Of a DNA stretch of 6,711 nucleotides, positions 5,681-6,711 are shown one piece after another. The notes under the pieces are model-generated. The model saw nothing but the letters and a program-made list of their open reading frames with translations. It had not been told where the DNA came from and searched no databases. The first letter of the stretch is position 1; each line of letters opens with the position of its first letter. The translations under genes were made by a program, and so were the position numbers. This DNA comes from JAAYUK01 sp035319145 (GTDB taxonomy: Bacteria; Nitrospirota; Thermodesulfovibrionia; Thermodesulfovibrionales; Dissulfurispiraceae), in contig DATHDH010000263.1 of assembly GCA_035319145.1 (NCBI GenBank), positions 1 through 6,711 of the forward strand, given 5' to 3'.

Positions 5681-6277
5681 TTACTCCTTGCCGCTCTCAC
5701 GTTGTGATACCAGCGCGTCAAGCGCCATATTCAATCGCAGTACGTTCACCCTCGGCTCGCCGAAGAGCCCGAGCTGACGACTCTCGGTATGCTTGGCAAT
5801 CAGCGTATGCAGATTGCTTTCATCGAGGCCGCGCGTTTTCGCGACCCGCGCTGCCTGATATTCTGCGGCAGCCAGACTTATATGGGGATCGAGCCCGCTG
5901 CCGGATGCCGTGACCAAATCAGCCGGAACTGGCCCGGAAGGCTGGAAGCCGGCGGCTTTCAGGGCATCAATTCGTCCCTGAACGTTCTTGATCAGGTCAG
6001 GATTCGTCTGCGCAAGATTCGATCCGCCCGACGATGCGGCGTTGTACGGGAAAGGAGCCGTTGCCGACAGACGTCCCCAGAAGTACTTCGGATCATCGAA
6101 CGGCTGGCCGACAAGCGAAGAGCCGATCGGCTTGCCTTCCTTCATAATCAGGCTGCCGTTCGCCTGAGCCGGAAACAGCAGCTGAGCCAGGCCGGTCACA
6201 GCCAGTGGGTAAAGAACACCGGTGAGTATCGTAAACGCAATGAGTGAAACCAGTACAGGCCGTGTCATGGCTATCAT
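5681..6277 (-). CDS. kdpC: KdpC, K+-transporting ATPase subunit C
   Basis: KdpC is the single-span subunit of the KdpFABC potassium pump, anchored in the inner membrane with a periplasmic domain, and needed for complex stability and ATP-coupled transport. The 198 residues show one N-terminal membrane helix (about 7-31) and the family blocks FPAQANGSLI (35-44), GQPFDDPKYFWGRLSAT (57-73), YNAASSGGSNLA (78-89), TASGSGLDPHIS (123-134) and GEPRVNVLRLN (173-183). The ATG at 6277 is chosen because TGAGGTG (6290-6284), which begins with the kdpB stop codon, lies 6 nt before it. A TTG at 6295 would extend the protein by six residues and overlap kdpB but has no such site. The length is close to that of the E. 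coli protein. Confidence 0.95.
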   Translation of the reverse strand: MIAMTRPVLVSLIAFTILTGVLYPLAVTGLAQLLFPAQANGSLIMKEGKPIGSSLVGQPFDDPKYFWGRLSATAPFPYNAASSGGSNLAQTNPDLIKNVQGRIDALKAAGFQPSGPVPADLVTASGSGLDPHISLAAAEYQAARVAKTRGLDESNLHTLIAKHTESRQLGLFGEPRVNVLRLNMALDALVSQRESGKE

Positions 6278-6287
6278 GTCGAACACC

Positions 6288-6711
6288 TCACGCAAGATGA
6301 AGAGACGTGATAATCACGTCGATAAGCTTTATGCCGATGAACGGCACAATCAGGCCGCCGAGACCGTAGACAAGAAGATTGTTGCGAAGCACCTGTGCTG
6401 CCCCCAACGGCCGGTACGCGACGCCGCGCAGCGCCAGCGGGATTAGGGCGATAATGATGAGCGCATTGAATATTACCGCTGAGAGGATTGCGCTCTGCGG
6501 GGTCGACAGGCCCATGATATTCAATGCTCCGAGCTGCGGATAGGTAACGATAAATGCCGCAGGCAGGATCGCAAAGTATTTCGCCACGTCGTTTGCGATA
6601 CTGAACGTTGTCAGTGTGCCGCGCGTCATCAGCAATTGCTTGCCGATCTCGACTATTTCGATCAGCTTGGTCGGGTTCGAGTCGAGGTCCACCATGTTGC
6701 CCGCTTCCTTG
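6288..6711 (-). CDS. kdpB: KdpB, K+-transporting P-type ATPase subunit B, C-terminal end
   Basis: KdpB is the ATP-hydrolysing subunit of KdpFABC. Only the last 140 residues are inside the window; the start, the DKTGT phosphorylation site and the nucleotide-binding domain lie beyond the right edge. The visible part starts at KEAGNMVDLDSNPTKLIE, the highly conserved end of the P domain. It continues with the block GKQLLMTRGTLTTFSIANDV and three membrane segments: around VAKYFAILPAAFIVTYP, SAILSAVIFNALIIIALIPL and LLVYGLGGLIVPFIGIKLID. The stop codon TGA (6290-6288) forms part of the kdpC ribosome binding site, leaving a 10-nt gap. The similarity to the E. coli KdpB C-terminus is strong and the fragment shows no damage. 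Confidence 0.96.
   Translation of the reverse strand, partial: KEAGNMVDLDSNPTKLIEIVEIGKQLLMTRGTLTTFSIANDVAKYFAILPAAFIVTYPQLGALNIMGLSTPQSAILSAVIFNALIIIALIPLALRGVAYRPLGAAQVLRNNLLVYGLGGLIVPFIGIKLIDVIITSLHLA

Noticed and set aside
6288..6695. A stand-alone 135-residue membrane protein
   Set aside because: The frame stays open to the window edge and the residues before its ATG (KEAGN) match KdpB, so it is the C-terminal end of kdpB and not a separate gene.

Overview
The window looks like a chromosomal segment of a Gram-negative bacterium. A TonB-type protein and a secreted small protein imply a periplasm. The Kdp proteins and the IS types would fit Desulfuromonadales/Geobacter-like bacteria or Chlorobi, but that placement is an impression from protein style and was not computed.

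Right part (about 1807-6711, minus strand): the distal half of a high-affinity potassium uptake operon. In transcription order it holds the C-terminal end of kdpB (cut by the window edge), kdpC, a small gene for an exported 129-residue protein of unknown function, kdpD (sensor kinase) and kdpE (response regulator). Junctions are tight: 10 nt kdpB-kdpC, 5 nt kdpC-small gene, about 60 nt before kdpD, 9 nt kdpD-kdpE. KdpB and KdpC belong to the KdpFABC K+ pump, and KdpD and KdpE are its regulators. The unusual member is the exported protein lying between pump and regulator genes.

Middle part (about 1141-1781, plus strand): a compact type II toxin-antitoxin module with the toxin gene first. A RelE/HigB-like (Gp49 family) toxin overlaps by 8 nt a HigA-like XRE antitoxin. 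A near-consensus promoter overlaps a perfect 9-bp inverted repeat, and the predicted transcript start falls almost on the toxin ATG. The antitoxin has a strong Shine-Dalgarno site. The module converges on kdpE with only 25 bp between stop codons.

Left part (1-1110): an insertion-sequence graveyard beside a partial tonB-like gene. The tonB-like gene runs off the left edge on the minus strand and has a candidate Fur box upstream. Next come the terminal end and first codons of an IS256-family element (minus strand), abutting near base 697 the 3' part of an IS3-family (IS2/IS1400-like) orfB (plus strand). That orfB carries an in-frame stop but keeps the D(35)E spacing. About 387-543 shows no gene. 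No RNA genes, CRISPR arrays or att sites were recognised.
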